Positions 1 to 12,900 of a stretch of 64,000 nt of DNA are shown piece after piece. The position numbers and the translations under genes were made by a program. The DNA comes from Romanomermis culicivorax (taxonomy: Eukaryota; Nematoda; Enoplea; Mermithida; Mermithidae), in contig CAWUHX010000068.1 in assembly GCA_963922205.1 (NCBI GenBank), positions 310,001 to 374,000 of the forward strand. The letters are read 5' to 3'. Under the pieces are notes generated by a model that was not told the origin of the DNA, made no database searches, and was given only the letters and a program-made list of their open reading frames with translations. The stretch's first letter is position 1. Each line of letters starts with the position of its first letter.

Positions 1-187
1 TTAACAACACTAGTCTTCTGAACATATTTGCCATGCAGCCTCTCACTCAAATGTCAGCGACAGTGATACAGGCAGTATCACACGAATTCACGTTATGAAA
101 GTGCAGATTTTTTCTCACAGTCCACACTGCACAAAATTTTTGATCCAATTTGTGCACCGCACACCACGCGGGGCACAAAAAACCCTG
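1..187. repeat. Probable right end of a hAT-like short transposon
   Basis: The segment ends GGCACAAAAAACCCTG at 187. This resembles the right terminus of the 28468-29943 element (a G/C-rich block, an A-run, then CCCTG). Small inverted repeats (TGCACAAAATTTTTG, CAATTTGTGCACCG) lie just inside. The left end is beyond the window, so the inverted repeat and target duplication cannot be checked. It may overlap the KMT2C promoter region; positions 188-406 show no other feature. Confidence 0.35.
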
Positions 188-406
188 CCTCCCAATGCTC
201 ACCTACGAGTAATTTGCATTATAATGTGAAAATAGTGTGTTTGGATCGAACCTTTTTGTACATTTCGCATGTACGTTTTCCGTACTCAGCTGCAGAGCAG
301 CTGATTTTGCAGTATTCTTGCAAAAAGACTATTGCTTTTACGAAGAATTTTGTTTAAGCATAAATTATGAATATTGGTTGAATAATTAATTCGTGAATAT
401 TTAAAA

Positions 407-957
407 ATGGACAATAGGGCCATCGACCCGTCGTTTATTTTCAATGATGTCCAGCACAGAATTTCCGGTGCTCCAGCCGTTCAATCATCTAACAGCGGGC
501 CATATTTTCAACCGCAACGACAACAGTCGGCGCCGATCGGCTGTTTGCCAACAAACTTTCAAATGTTATCCAATAACAATCAAAGCTTCCCTTTGGCGAC
601 CTCCTCTTCCGTAGCTGGATCTATAGACGTCGTGCATCATCAAATGACGCGTCGCGGTCCCGGTCGACCCAGGAAAGAAACCGCCGGTTCTTCGCCCGGT
701 TTACAATCATCACGACGTCAGAGACGTTCGCGGGCCGCTTCGATGTTTCGTAATTCGGCGACGTTGGGCTTGGGAAGCGGCTCTTGTTCGACAGGCACGA
801 CGGGTAGCGACGCTTCGTCGTCTTGTAGCGCCTCGCCCGGCACGCCCGCGGCGGTACTGGGAGTACCACCAACGGGCAGTTACGCGCTCCTTGGGTCGGG
901 CGAATCGTCATTTTCGGGAGATACGGCTAATTTTTATACTCAGGAAAATAATAACAA
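407..957 (+). other. KMT2C exon 1: start codon and AT-hook
   Basis: This first coding exon encodes residues 1-184 and ends in phase 2 at the donor beginning at 958. It is rich in Ser, Gln and Gly. One AT-hook core (RGPGRPRK, residues 83-90) is followed by a basic stretch (SSRRQRRSR); AT-hooks of this type bind the minor groove of AT-rich DNA. An in-frame stop sits 24 bases upstream of the ATG, so translation most likely begins here, although a further 5' coding exon cannot be excluded from sequence alone. Confidence 0.85.
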
Positions 958-3900
958 GTTAGTTTCTTTATTCATATTCCTCATTTAGTCAGTCACCACT
1001 ATATTTATTCGATACGTTAGAATTTAATATTTTCTAACAAAATTATTATTGGAGTCTAATTGAAAAATCAGGAAAAAATTTTCGTGCGTAAAATAATTTT
1101 TCATGACAGAATATTTCATAATTTTTTGCACATTTTTCGACAGCTTAAATTTTTTTTTGGCGAAATTAGGCCACATGACAGACTTCATTGATAACCTGAA
1201 AACTTAAGAAAGCCCTGATATTTGTGATAAAATTCAAGGGCATTTTTAGGATTGGGTGAAAAAGGAGTCAACGAATTTTTAAATATTTATTGAGCATAAT
1301 ATGCTGCTTTACATATTTTAAGCTTCATTTTTTAGCTTTTTGGAACCGCAACCGCGTTGTCACCTTTGTAATTTGATTGAACATACGGCTTTCGGTTTGG
1401 GACCGCTTTTAAAATTTAAATGTTCGCCACGTGCGCAATACGATCATCAATCGACGAGTTCGAATTTACCAGGTAGTCAATCCTCACCGGCGGAAGAAGC
1501 AAAGGGTTCATCGATGTCCATAAATCAACAGATGCAAGATTCATCGTCAGAATTGACTTTAAGAATCAATTTGAAGCAATCGCGTATTGTTCGGTCTAAT
1601 ATGTAAGATTACGTAGCTTTCACAAGCGTTTTTAGTTAACCTGGACATGCATTCACGCAGAACTATTGAATAATCCTTAAGGTTGTTTGTGCTGTTGACA
1701 TTTTAGCTTTTAGATTACAAGAAATTTGAGTTGTGACTCTTTTCGTAAAACAGGATTTTGATATTTTATGATGCACAATTGACGTGAGCGCATTATAAAT
1801 GTAAAATATTCTAAGAAAATAATATATACTCAAAACTCCTTTCTTTGGAAACGGACCCGTAGTCAGCTTGCATGTAGCGATAACTTTTGAGCAAGAATCA
1901 CCGTCGTGGAATACCACAGTTGAAATTTTGGTCATTTTCCAGTAATTTTTAATACCAAATCAGTGTCTATCAATTATGAATTTTTCCAGTCCACAAAGTT
2001 GTTTGAATTCCGGCAATTCTAATTCCAGTAAACGGACTAGCACAGAAGAATCATCCATAGTAACGGATTTATGGGAACAAATAGGATTCAATGATGATTT
2101 CGACTCCAATAACATAGGTATCCGAAATATCTCTGCTTCATCTCTATCTTGCTGCATATGATTTCAATGTTTTTAGACACGATTAACTTACACAACTATT
2201 GTCTTCTATGGTCCCTAAGGGGTCGACATTTTGAAGAATCGTTCGGAACCATTTTGACACTGATTAAACAGTGGCGGTCTCAAAGTTGCACGTTTTGTGC
2301 AAAGAAAGGAGCTAGTGTTAACTGCAAACGATGTGAAGGGGGCGAGGGTCACGTTTATCACGTGACATGCGCCCAAATTTCTGGATGCTTTATGGTAAGC
2401 TTTTTTTGTTTTCGAAGTTTGGTATGTAATTTAGCAGCGTGTTTTACATGTTTTCTACAGGATAGGCCGAGCTTTACAGTTTTATGTGTTGAACATTCGA
2501 CTCAAGCCAAATTACATGGTATAGATCAATTTTGCTTAATTTTCACTATTTTCCAACATTTTCTGTTTAATGTTCAGATTTTGACGTCAGATGTTTTAAA
2601 TGTGGCACGGATTACGAATATTTGTCGCCCACTTTATTAACATGCTTGGATTGCGGAAGACATTGCCATTATTATTGCAGCGGAGCCAGAAATACCTTGA
2701 ACGACGGACAGCAGCAGCAACAGAAAGCGACAAACCAAAATTTAGTCGCCTATCAAAATTTCTTAAGCTACTGTTTTAAGGCCGGATGGCAGTGCGACGA
2801 TTGCAAAAGTTGTAGAAAATGCAAGTAAGTCGTGGAGTAACAATTAATTCACACTGTAATTACAAATTCTCTAAAACCAGACGTCTTAATTGGTCCCTAG
2901 TTGTATTTTACTTTGACTTTAAGTCCTGAAGTTAACTTTAAAGACACAATTTTTATACAAAATAAATATGTGATGTCATTCGGAAATCTTCCGTCTCAGT
3001 TCCAAACAATCTCAATTCAGTCAGTTGTTAGAAGAATGCTCATTTTGGTATGAAATACGTCCAAATTGTTGCGATATGCGATTAATAACCGAAATCTCAG
3101 GCCTTCATTCGTATTTTCGAAAGTATAATCCAGAAAATTAACAGAATAACAGAGAAGTATAAAAAATATCATGATGAATGCAAACTGATGTTTGAAATGC
3201 ACGTCGTGAATACCTTAAAAATTGTTGGTTTCAGCATGGGAATCTGGTGCGATAATAGCAGGTTTAGGTCGAAGTATTCGAAGGTGAACAAATTACTCCG
3301 GTATTATGTACGTGAACCGATGTGAATAATTTTCGAAATGAGATTCGATTATCTCCTTTGCAACTTGGATTTATTCAACCAATTCTTTATAATGCGAAGC
3401 ACATTTTCTGATAAATAATTGATTTACTGATGAAAACAAAATAAAATGCAATGAATATGGAAGCCTGCTTTCAAAAGCTTGCGAAGATAGTCAAGTTGAA
3501 ATAAGTTGGTACAAAGTTAACGGTTTTTCTGGTTACAAACGGAATGAAAGTGTAAACTGTTTTTAGATTTCACGAAAGTTATTGGTACAGTTGTCCTATG
3601 ACCTGCAGTGCAGATATCAGCTGGAAAATAATGCTCAACTGGAGTGTCAGATGAACTTCTAAAATCATTGTGGAATTATAACGTGTGTTGGGTCATTGAG
3701 AGGTGGAAATGACAAAATTAGAAAAATGCCATAAAATAAACGCAAATAACCATACTAACGACTAGTCTCAAACTTTAAAAATATCGGATTAGGGTCCATG
3801 AAAAAACGTTTTTCGAATCCGAATCTCAGTTCATGGGCCAAATCTAAATACCCAACATATCTAAACCCTTTTCACCGTCTCCTTTTTGACATTTTAGTAC

Positions 3901-6900
3901 TTGCCAAAAATTGTAAAATGCAAATTTGGAAAATCACATCAAAATTTTTCGAAAGTGTATCCTCAATCTCTGTGCGTGTGAGAATTAATGTTTAACATTA
4001 CTAGTTCAAAACATTCACATGGAGTTTTTTCTATGTTTTAACGAGCGATCCTTGATCCCCTGCATGTCGAATGCACACAATTCGACATCTAAATATTCCT
4101 TGTAAATACATCAGAATGGAGATAATTTGTTTGTGTCATTCACTGTTTTTTTAAGCACGAGGTCTCTAGGCAAATGGCTGAATTATGCAAAAAAATTTTA
4201 GCCAATGGCTGAAATTTTTATTTCGTTCATATTTGAACCCCAGATCGTGTTGAAATATTAAACACATTACGTAGATCACCGTTTTTTTCCCCGAAGGTTT
4301 TTTCCACATGAGAACCATACCTAAAGATTTGTTCCTCATTTTCCAAAAATTTTGCACATTTTTAAAAACATTTATAATGTGTCCGCGGAGGCTTTTTCCA
4401 AATTTTAGATGTATACGCAAACATTCTGATGTTTTCTGAATCACTAACTTGCAAAAATAGAGAAAATTTTAGTCAGGTCAATCACATTGAGCTGATATAC
4501 TACACATTGATGTTGTACAACAATTGAAAGTATATTAACGATAGATTTCCCATGAATTCATCTGCTATCAACATTTCTCTTATTTTGATTAAAGATTATC
4601 GAAATTTATCAATTTCTTGTTCCATTCCGGATTTTCACATTTTAAAACGCTGGAAAATAAATCTTTGCAACAAAGATAGCTGAATAGAAGCCCTAAATTT
4701 ACAGTCTAGAATGATGTCATCAATCTTCATTGTTTATAAATGCACAAGTTCACGTTGAAAATGTCTGAAAAGTTCGAAGTCAGCGCAAGCAAAAATCGAA
4801 CGGGTTGATCAAAAATCTCAATTTTCGGCAAAATACTGACTCTTAATGAATAAAAAAAGAGATGAGGTAATTTAATTGATAGAAATCGTTGAAGATTAAT
4901 TAGTAAGTGGAAGTAGATATGCTTACAGCCGCGCCTGATAGAAAACAAGGACTATTAAAACTCATGACCGGTGCGAAGCGTCAGAAAAGTTCGAGATTTT
5001 TACCTTCTAAAGTTCACCGAAATGCATCTTTCCGGTTTTGAGCTCCCAAAATTTGTTTCCTCAAAAGACCCTATTTGAGGAAAAAAGGTGAACCAGATGT
5101 TTCCTATATTATTATTTTATGAAAAAATAACGATGAAATGTTGAAATAGCTTGTATAAAAATCAGATAAAAACTCAATTCGGCTTATTCTACACTCTAGC
5201 ACTGTAACAACATATTCTAAAATTAAATAATTTTTAAAATAAGTTCTAAAAATGGTCGATTCCATTCTATTTATTTGTTGTATCTTAGTAATAATAAATA
5301 TGTATGGATGGCGATTTTTTGTCATTGATACAATTTTCAGAAAGACAAAGTGCTTAAATTTTTTAGCAAATTGTAGAGAACGCCTAAAAATTTTTATCCA
5401 AACCAAAAAAAATTTGAGCCAAAATAAGTCATTTGGTTCAAGAAAATACTGGTCTCATCAAGGCCTGTAGGGAGGAGGTTGGGGGGGCATGGCCAACCAA
5501 ATATTTCAAGTGCTAAAAAAGTAAAAGGTTCTTTGGTTTTTTCTTTTTTTCTTCGAGAGAAAGTCAAGTTATAAACGCCAATTTTATAGTAAATTGAGTG
5601 AAAATAAATGTGTGCATACCCAATGAAAAATTCATAGCTACAGGCTTGGTCCCACCCGTTATGAATGAGAACCACGTTTGAAATCGGCTCGAGAAATAGA
5701 TAAATGGATTTCTGTAATAATTATTGAATGACATAGAACAATTCACAGGTCCGTCGGAGATCAATCTAAAATGCTCTTGTGCGAAATTTGTCACAAAGTT
5801 TACCATTTAACATGCGGTAATCCACTATTGACGTCTTTACCAAAAGCTGGCTGGAAATGTCCGGTAAATTTTCATTTTCGATTTTCATCGCAAGTTTATG
5901 TTATTTTTCTTCATTTTAGTGCTGCCGGAAATGTGAAGATTGTGGTAGTAGAACGCCGGGTGCGGGGCAAAGCTCCAGGTGGCACGCGAATTATACAGTA
6001 TGCGATTCTTGTTACCAACAAAGGAACAAGGGTTCGGCGTGTCCGCTATGCGGAAAAGCATATCGATTGACGAATCAAAAGTTCATGAGAGAGTGCGGGC
6101 AATGCAAAAAGTAAACTTAAAGACTTCTGAAACTTTTTTGATAAGATTATTGTTACTTACCTTCATATTTCCAATCCAAGTGTTCAGTTGGTGTTCCTCA
6201 ATTCTAAATGTATGTTTTCAGTTTCACTGGTTCTTAGACAGCTAACCGGTGCGTTATAAGCATTTTTAACGTCAAGATTAGTTAAGATTAAGATGGGAAC
6301 ATAAAGTTATAAAACTATTTTTTCCTTGCTCAGTATCACAGGCTGAAGTGATTAATCAAACTGAATCTGCGATTGATGATCATTCTGGAAATTAATGAAA
6401 AATTAGTCACGGAAAAATCATGAAAAAAATCAAAATTTTACGTCGAATTTGTTTTACATACATACAATGCATTTCAACTTTCACGTACGTTTGATTGCTG
6501 ATTTTACATAAAAAATTCACTTTTTTGGTGAACATTATTACATTTCTTCTCACTGTTCATTTCATTGTGGTAACGAAATCATAGATGCCGGTCCCTGGGA
6601 CATCCCTTAATTTCATTCTAGGTATGTGCACGAAGAATGCGACCCCAGTCAAAGTGTTACCTCCTCGACTTACACTTGTCGCTATTGCCGGGATGTTGTC
6701 CACTTACCGGCAGCATTAGGGCAAGGTCAGCTGACTGTATTGTCTTCTTTGATGCCATCATCATCTGCAGCGGCTCACGCCCCTCAACAACCATCAACAT
6801 CCATGGCAACTGAAACTGATCTTTACGTCGGCGAACAGGAAAATGACGACGATATTTTGAACGATATTCTAAAAAGTAGGTTATTGATTTATATACTCGT

Positions 6901-9900
6901 AGATATTTCTGCTGAAGTGAGATCCTAATTTGAGAAAACTTTCTGAATTGAGATTCTTTGTTTTAGTTGAAGCTCTGACCGATATGCTGAAGTTTGCGAG
7001 AAGAAAATAAAAGGATAGCACATTAGTGATGAATTTTTTAAAGATTTTTTGATCTAGTGAAAATCTTCTAGGTAATTTTCCTGAATATTCTGTAAACAGC
7101 ATCGAAGAAATTATTGATTTGTTAATTCTTAGCATGAAAGAATAGCAAAATACATATTATTGATTCAGTGCTTGAATGGTCTTCATCTATATTTTATATT
7201 TATGTTACATTGTAAAGGTCATAGACCGGACTTCACATATTTATTAGAGTTTTGGCATGTGATGACTAGGAAATAGAAAAGTTTCCAGGATTTGTCAATG
7301 TCGATCGTTTATTTCAAGCCGACGTAGTTTTTGCTTTTTCGAGTATACTTGCATAAATATTTTAAAAAGAACGGTTAATCGGCGAAATTACATCATGGTA
7401 CTCAGCACTGTTTTTTAGCGGTTTAATCATATACTCATTATGGCAGGCGCTATTTTTTCTTAATTTTTTTAGTGCTACTATAATTTGCGTTAGCGCAGGC
7501 CCAACATTATTAGCGCCACGCTAAAAAACAATGGTGCCCAGATATTTTTCTCACCCAGATTGTTTTTTTTAGATTTTTTTGAATTTTTTCGAATGTTTAG
7601 GAAGGCTTGATTTATCATACCGTTAACAATTTGATATTGGTTCATTTTCTTCAGGCAATGCTTTACATAGTCCGATGTCAGATTTGGATATTTCTTGTAT
7701 TGATGCTTCATCGGAAAATTTTAATATTGATACATGGACAGCCGCTGTTGAAGTGAGCACTTACGATTTATTTGATTATTTTACTACGATCTTTCACAGA
7801 TTTAAATAGATAACCTTGCCTTTCTTCTGATTTTTAGTCTGCATTAGGAGCATAATACATGTTCTCGGGGTAGTGGGGGTCCTGACCTTGAGCAGCATAC
7901 CTGTACTTGGGGGGACCCCCCCCCCCAACTTGGCCAACCCTGTACCCAAAATCATTTCCCCCCAACGCCCCCCCCCCAGTTTGGAAAAAATTGAAAAAAT
8001 TTGCAAAAAAGTGTATGTTTTTTGGCCTTCTTTGGGAAAAATTTCGACTTTTTTCTACCCCCCCTAAAATTTCGGATTTACCCCCCCCCCAAACTGGTCG
8101 GAGGTGGTACAGGTATGTTGGGCAGAACCCTGGCTGACCTCCCAGAATTTAAATTTTTTGGTATTTTTACATAAAATATTGGAGTTTCTATGTGAAAATG
8201 TTGAGAATTAATAGGAATATTATTTCCCGTTGGAACTGAAAGGAAACATCTAAAAGCAGAGTTTTTAAGCATTCTGATCAGTTTTGACTGAGCTTTAAGC
8301 ACTTTTGAAAAACAAATTTTTGTTTTACCTCGGTGAAAGAATTCTTTGCTGTACACGTATAGGAGAAAAGTTTGAAACATCCTGAATTCTTGGTATGACA
8401 TGTATCCTGAATTATAGATGTTTGTAATATATATAATGAAGAAGTGGAATGTCGTTGTTAATCTTAGTCAACTTTTAGAATTCCTACATACGTAAATGTG
8501 TAAAGTTCTGACTTCTATTTTGCGATTTAAGTTTTCTTAATTTAGTTTCGAAAATTTAAGCGGGAAGCTTTAAATCATAAAATCTTCGTTAGTTTTTCAT
8601 TTTTTGAATCTATTACAGGAAGAACTCGGTGGCCCAGATGCATTTCTCAATCTCGCCGGTGACGCTCTGGCCACCTCGAATCAACAAATATTCCCTGCTT
8701 CAGCGTCCTTAAACGTCCCTCCGCCGCCTACCCCGCAAAAATCCAAACGCGTTTCGTCGAAACGAGGTGGTGCTGTTCGACAACGGCGTAGCGCTCGCGG
8801 TCGTCAAGCCAATAACACGCCTTGGCGTCAAACGTCCATCGTCGCGCCTCCCGCCGGAACTTTTATGGGACATTCTACGTCGCATTGCGCGGCGGTTCCG
8901 GCCAACGACGAAGATTTTGCTGGTACAACGGCCGCGAATTTTGATCGCATTGTGCCTGTTACGGACGGCGACGAATATATTCATACCGTAGTTATCGATA
9001 ACGCTGATGAAGATTTTGTTTTTGACAGAGTGAGTTTGAATGCTGAAGAATTTTCAGTTTATCCAGCGATTTCCTTACAAGCTGAAAGATGCACGATCAC
9101 GAGAAACGACAATTCCTGCAAAATTTGAATTCTCGTAAATTGGTTTTGAATCAATTCCTTCTCTCAATTCAATCGTTTTATGTTAAAGTTATGAACAATG
9201 TTCTTCTAGAAATGATAAATTCATTCATCTTTGCAACCCGATTTAGCTAGTTATTTTCACACTTTTTTAATTCTTTTGTAGAATTTTTTCATATTTTCGT
9301 CACGAAATAACATCTTGGCATATGGATCTCATTCTTCTTCTAGATTTTCATCGCAGATCTACAGATCAATTTTGAACTAAAAACTTAGATTTCCAGCAAA
9401 ATTGGATCAACCTTCATATTGTTAATGTTGCGTACAAATGTTTTTTTATAAAAACTAGAAACGATGACCGCAAGTCATATAACTCTTTCGCATCGCTTGC
9501 AGTAATTCTCAATATATGTTGTTAAGTTAAGGTTTGCCTTGCATTATTTTTCTTCATTGCAATATTTATGTTGTTCAAGGGGGCATTATGATCACCGTTC
9601 TTGCATACCGATTCATTTGTTCCAACATTATTGAATAGATTGTACCATGCATGAATATCAAATTTTGATCTTCCAAACTGCAAATTGCTACTTTTAAATG
9701 AGTTGTACTTGAGCTGAGATTTACTAAAACGAGAATACTGAAAAGTGAAAAACGATCCTTCTCCATTAAGGTTCTTTTTGAAATTTGTTTAAAAACTTCC
9801 TGGAAGATCTTACTGTTTTTGTAGAATTTTCAGTCGTATAATTTTTATAATTTGATACTTTTTCCTATTAGTAATGAGTTTACTGTAGTATCAGAGGTCC

Positions 9901-12900
9901 CCAAGGTCAGATGTTTCAGGTAGGGGTAAAATTGAAAATTTGCAGGGGTAGTGTAGCCAAATGTTCACTAAACACGTCATTCTGTCTCAAAATTAGGCAG
10001 CCAGTGATCGATTTTAAAGACTTTATGTAGGGGTAATACCCCCTCATACCCCTCCCCATGGGGCACTCTGTGTAGTATTATTAAATCTATCAAGACTGAA
10101 AAGTTTTGAAACGAACAAAATACAGTATCACATTTCCATATTTGAAAATCTTATACGTATATCCGTAAATTTTTCCGTTATTTGGTAGTCGCACTTTGTT
10201 TTAAATTGCGTTTTCAAATAATTGTTCCCACTTTTCACCTTTCTTCTTTCAGGATATGTGCGTTGTCTGCGGTTCATTCGGTAGAAATTTAGAAGCCGAC
10301 ATGATCGCTTGCATTCAGTGCGGTCAATGTTATCATTTGTATTGCGCCGAAGTGAAGGTAGTTTTCAAAAAAGTAAAACTATATTCTCCTGTGAGCACTC
10401 TTCCCGCACTGCATGTTTTCTGCACGTCCAATTTCCGTAATTTGGGAGCACCCTTGCGGTTTCCTATTGCTTTCGATTTTGTTGTAAAAAATTGGAAAAA
10501 TTTGGTAGGATTGACACCTGAATCTCTAAATTTACCTTCTCTGTTTGCATGGGCTCTTAATTAATTTTTTGCATGTCAACGTGTGAAAAATCGCGGATTT
10601 TCTGCAATTTATTGCTTCTACAGTTGAATCCGATTATCGTGAAAAGGGGCTGGCGATGCTTCAATTGCACAATCTGCGAAGAGTGCGGCCGATCAGACGA
10701 CGAGCAACGCATGCTGTTATGCGACGAATGCGATTATTCCGTGCATACGTATTGCTTACAACCGCCTCTCACGTGTATACCTTCGGGATCGTGGACTTGT
10801 CACTGGTACGAATATCTTTTGCCAAATTCAGAAATAGTGGATTTTTTGACTTCATCTTAAGATTATATTCCACCCTGTTTATCTTTGAGTCAAAACATTG
10901 TCAAAAATAGTAGTCACTCTTGAAGAAATTGTTAATTTTGGGGGTTTTTGTAATTTAGCTTTTTTGAAGGTGTTCGAAATGCGCCTTATGCGAATCATTA
11001 TTGCCGACGTCGACCTCAAATTCTGCGGCTTGTACGAAAAATTCGGGTTTGTTCTGCCCGGAAGCGTACGCCGATATGCTGACCCTTTCATTTTGTATGG
11101 CCCCCAAAATTTGCCCCGTTTGCGAAAGCTCTTATTATTGTTGTCCGTTATGTCGCATCGACTATAAACAGGATGAGCCATTGATACGCTGTGAAAAATG
11201 CAAAAAGTATATAAAGCCCTTGCTGGAATTTTATTTTCGGAATTTCTTCAAACAAAAATGTTTGCTTCCAAACTACTAACGTATCTACAGATATTTTTTC
11301 AGTTCTTTTGTTTGTTGTAACTTTTTTGCTTTAAGATTTTCGTCGCTTATGCAATTAAATAGATGTAATTGTTCTGTTCTACTGTGTTATACAGACGGGC
11401 AAGAAAAGCTATAACATGAAAAAGTCTTCAGGGCTCAATTGCAATCTTAGAATTATCTCTCATAATCTTCTATAGAAAGTCTATCTTCATCCTGTCTATG
11501 CTTACTAGATTATTCAATTTATATTTGATTCAGATGGTCTCATTCTAAATGCAACGGCTTGTTGGACGAAACTTCTATCGATAGAGCCTGCGATTTAGGA
11601 TTCAAATGCATCCTTTGTCGTCCTGGTTTCGTGCATTCGCTTGAAGACAATTTGATAGTTGAAAAACCACGTGAGTAATTAAGTTTAAGATTTGATTGCA
11701 GCATTTCTTTAGCACAATAAAGTTGAAATGTGGTGTGTGATATACTGCAATGATTGAAATCGAATGGTGCAAAATTATATACATGTTTTAGAGTCAAAAT
11801 AATTGAGAGAACTGCCTACAACGATAATAATTGTAATATTATGCTATGAGTTCATGCAGTCGTTGCTGAATTTCTGACTGGCTATAATAACAACATTTTT
11901 TTCGAAATTTTAGAAAGCGAAACTTTGCACGCCATCGATGGCGTTCTATTAACAAAATCGGGCACGACATCCTTACGCACTAAAATAGTTTTACCGACGA
12001 TCGAAAACATGCCATACTTCGCCAACATTGCCCCCGGCCAGGCTTCGGCCTTGTCCATTGATCCGCGGCAGGCTCAGCAAGCGATCGACGACGTCGTAGA
12101 TTCGGTGGCCGCCTTAGTGTCCGATAAATGTTGTTCTACGGCGGAAAATTCGGGGTTAGAGAGTGAATCACGCAAGGGTGAGGTCTTGTTATCGTCAAAT
12201 TGATTTTGAAAAAAATAACAGCGAGTATGTTAACAATACACAGATTATTTTTCAAGTAAAGGTTTCGGTTTCTGAGTGTGTACATAGTAGCAAAGGATTG
12301 AGAAAAATTTTTATTTCAAAGGTCTGCAATCATAATTATCTCATCGATTCTTGTGAAGAAGTCAGATATTTTCCCAACAATCTTTTCTTCTATTCCTGGC
12401 AGATTTCTAGGGAGCGACTACTTTGTTCATAGTAATGTCTGTTTCATTTTATTAGATTTGGAATTCCTTGATGACGAAAATGCGGCTAGACCAAAGTTCT
12501 CGTTGAAAACTACAGCACAGGCTCCCAGCGCCGTGAAATCCAAATTTAAAATCGGCGTTGGTGGATTCTGCCCTAAACCTCTGCGTCAACAGCAACTTCA
12601 ACAACAAAAAGCGTTTTTGGCAGGTCTTGAACAATCATCCGGAAAAATTCTATCCGAATCAGCAAGGAGTGGTAAGAGTCTTAATGACAAGACAAACACC
12701 ATTTTTTTATAAAAAATGTGTTCTGATGGAAATATGGTTTGATTTACTGATTTCGTCTCACACCATCAAATAAAACTCTCGAGTTATAATTGCGAGTAGT
12801 GTATATTATCCAACAATTCATGATTTAAGCAATTTTCATTCATTTTCGTTCGTTATGTTGAACAAATCTGGTAAAAATTGTCCCTTAAAAATATATCCAA

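Larger units (their letters stand above)
1336..6875 (+). other. KMT2C exons 2-9: extended PHD1 and PHD fingers 1-3
   Basis: Exons: 1336-1602, 1990-2117, 2177-2394, 2461-2518, 2578-2824, 5749-5863, 5920-6110 and 6622-6875. Exons 2-5 form the extended PHD: RCHLCN at the start, then HNYCLLWS, CTFCAKKGA, HVYHVTCA and VLCVEH. Exon 6 is PHD1 (RCFKCG, HCHYYCS, GWQCDDCKSCRKCK). Exons 7-8 are PHD2 (MLLCEICHKVYHLTC, GWKC, CCRKCEDCGSR). Exons 8-9 are PHD3 (CDSCY, CPLCGKAY, CGQCKKYVHEECD, CRYCRD). The Cys/His order matches the N-terminal PHD cluster of KMT2C/D, which reads histone tails. The glutamine run in exon 6 (residues ~447-451) expands the PHD1 loop. The 2.9-kb gap after 2824 is intron. Confidence 0.93.

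Noticed and set aside
621..911. Minus-strand ORF within KMT2C exon 1
   Set aside because: It is a reverse-frame shadow of a GC-rich coding exon and has no recognisable motif.
5979..6245. Plus-strand ORFs overlapping the PHD2/PHD3 region
   Set aside because: They are out of frame with the conserved CCRKCEDCGSR reading of exon 8.
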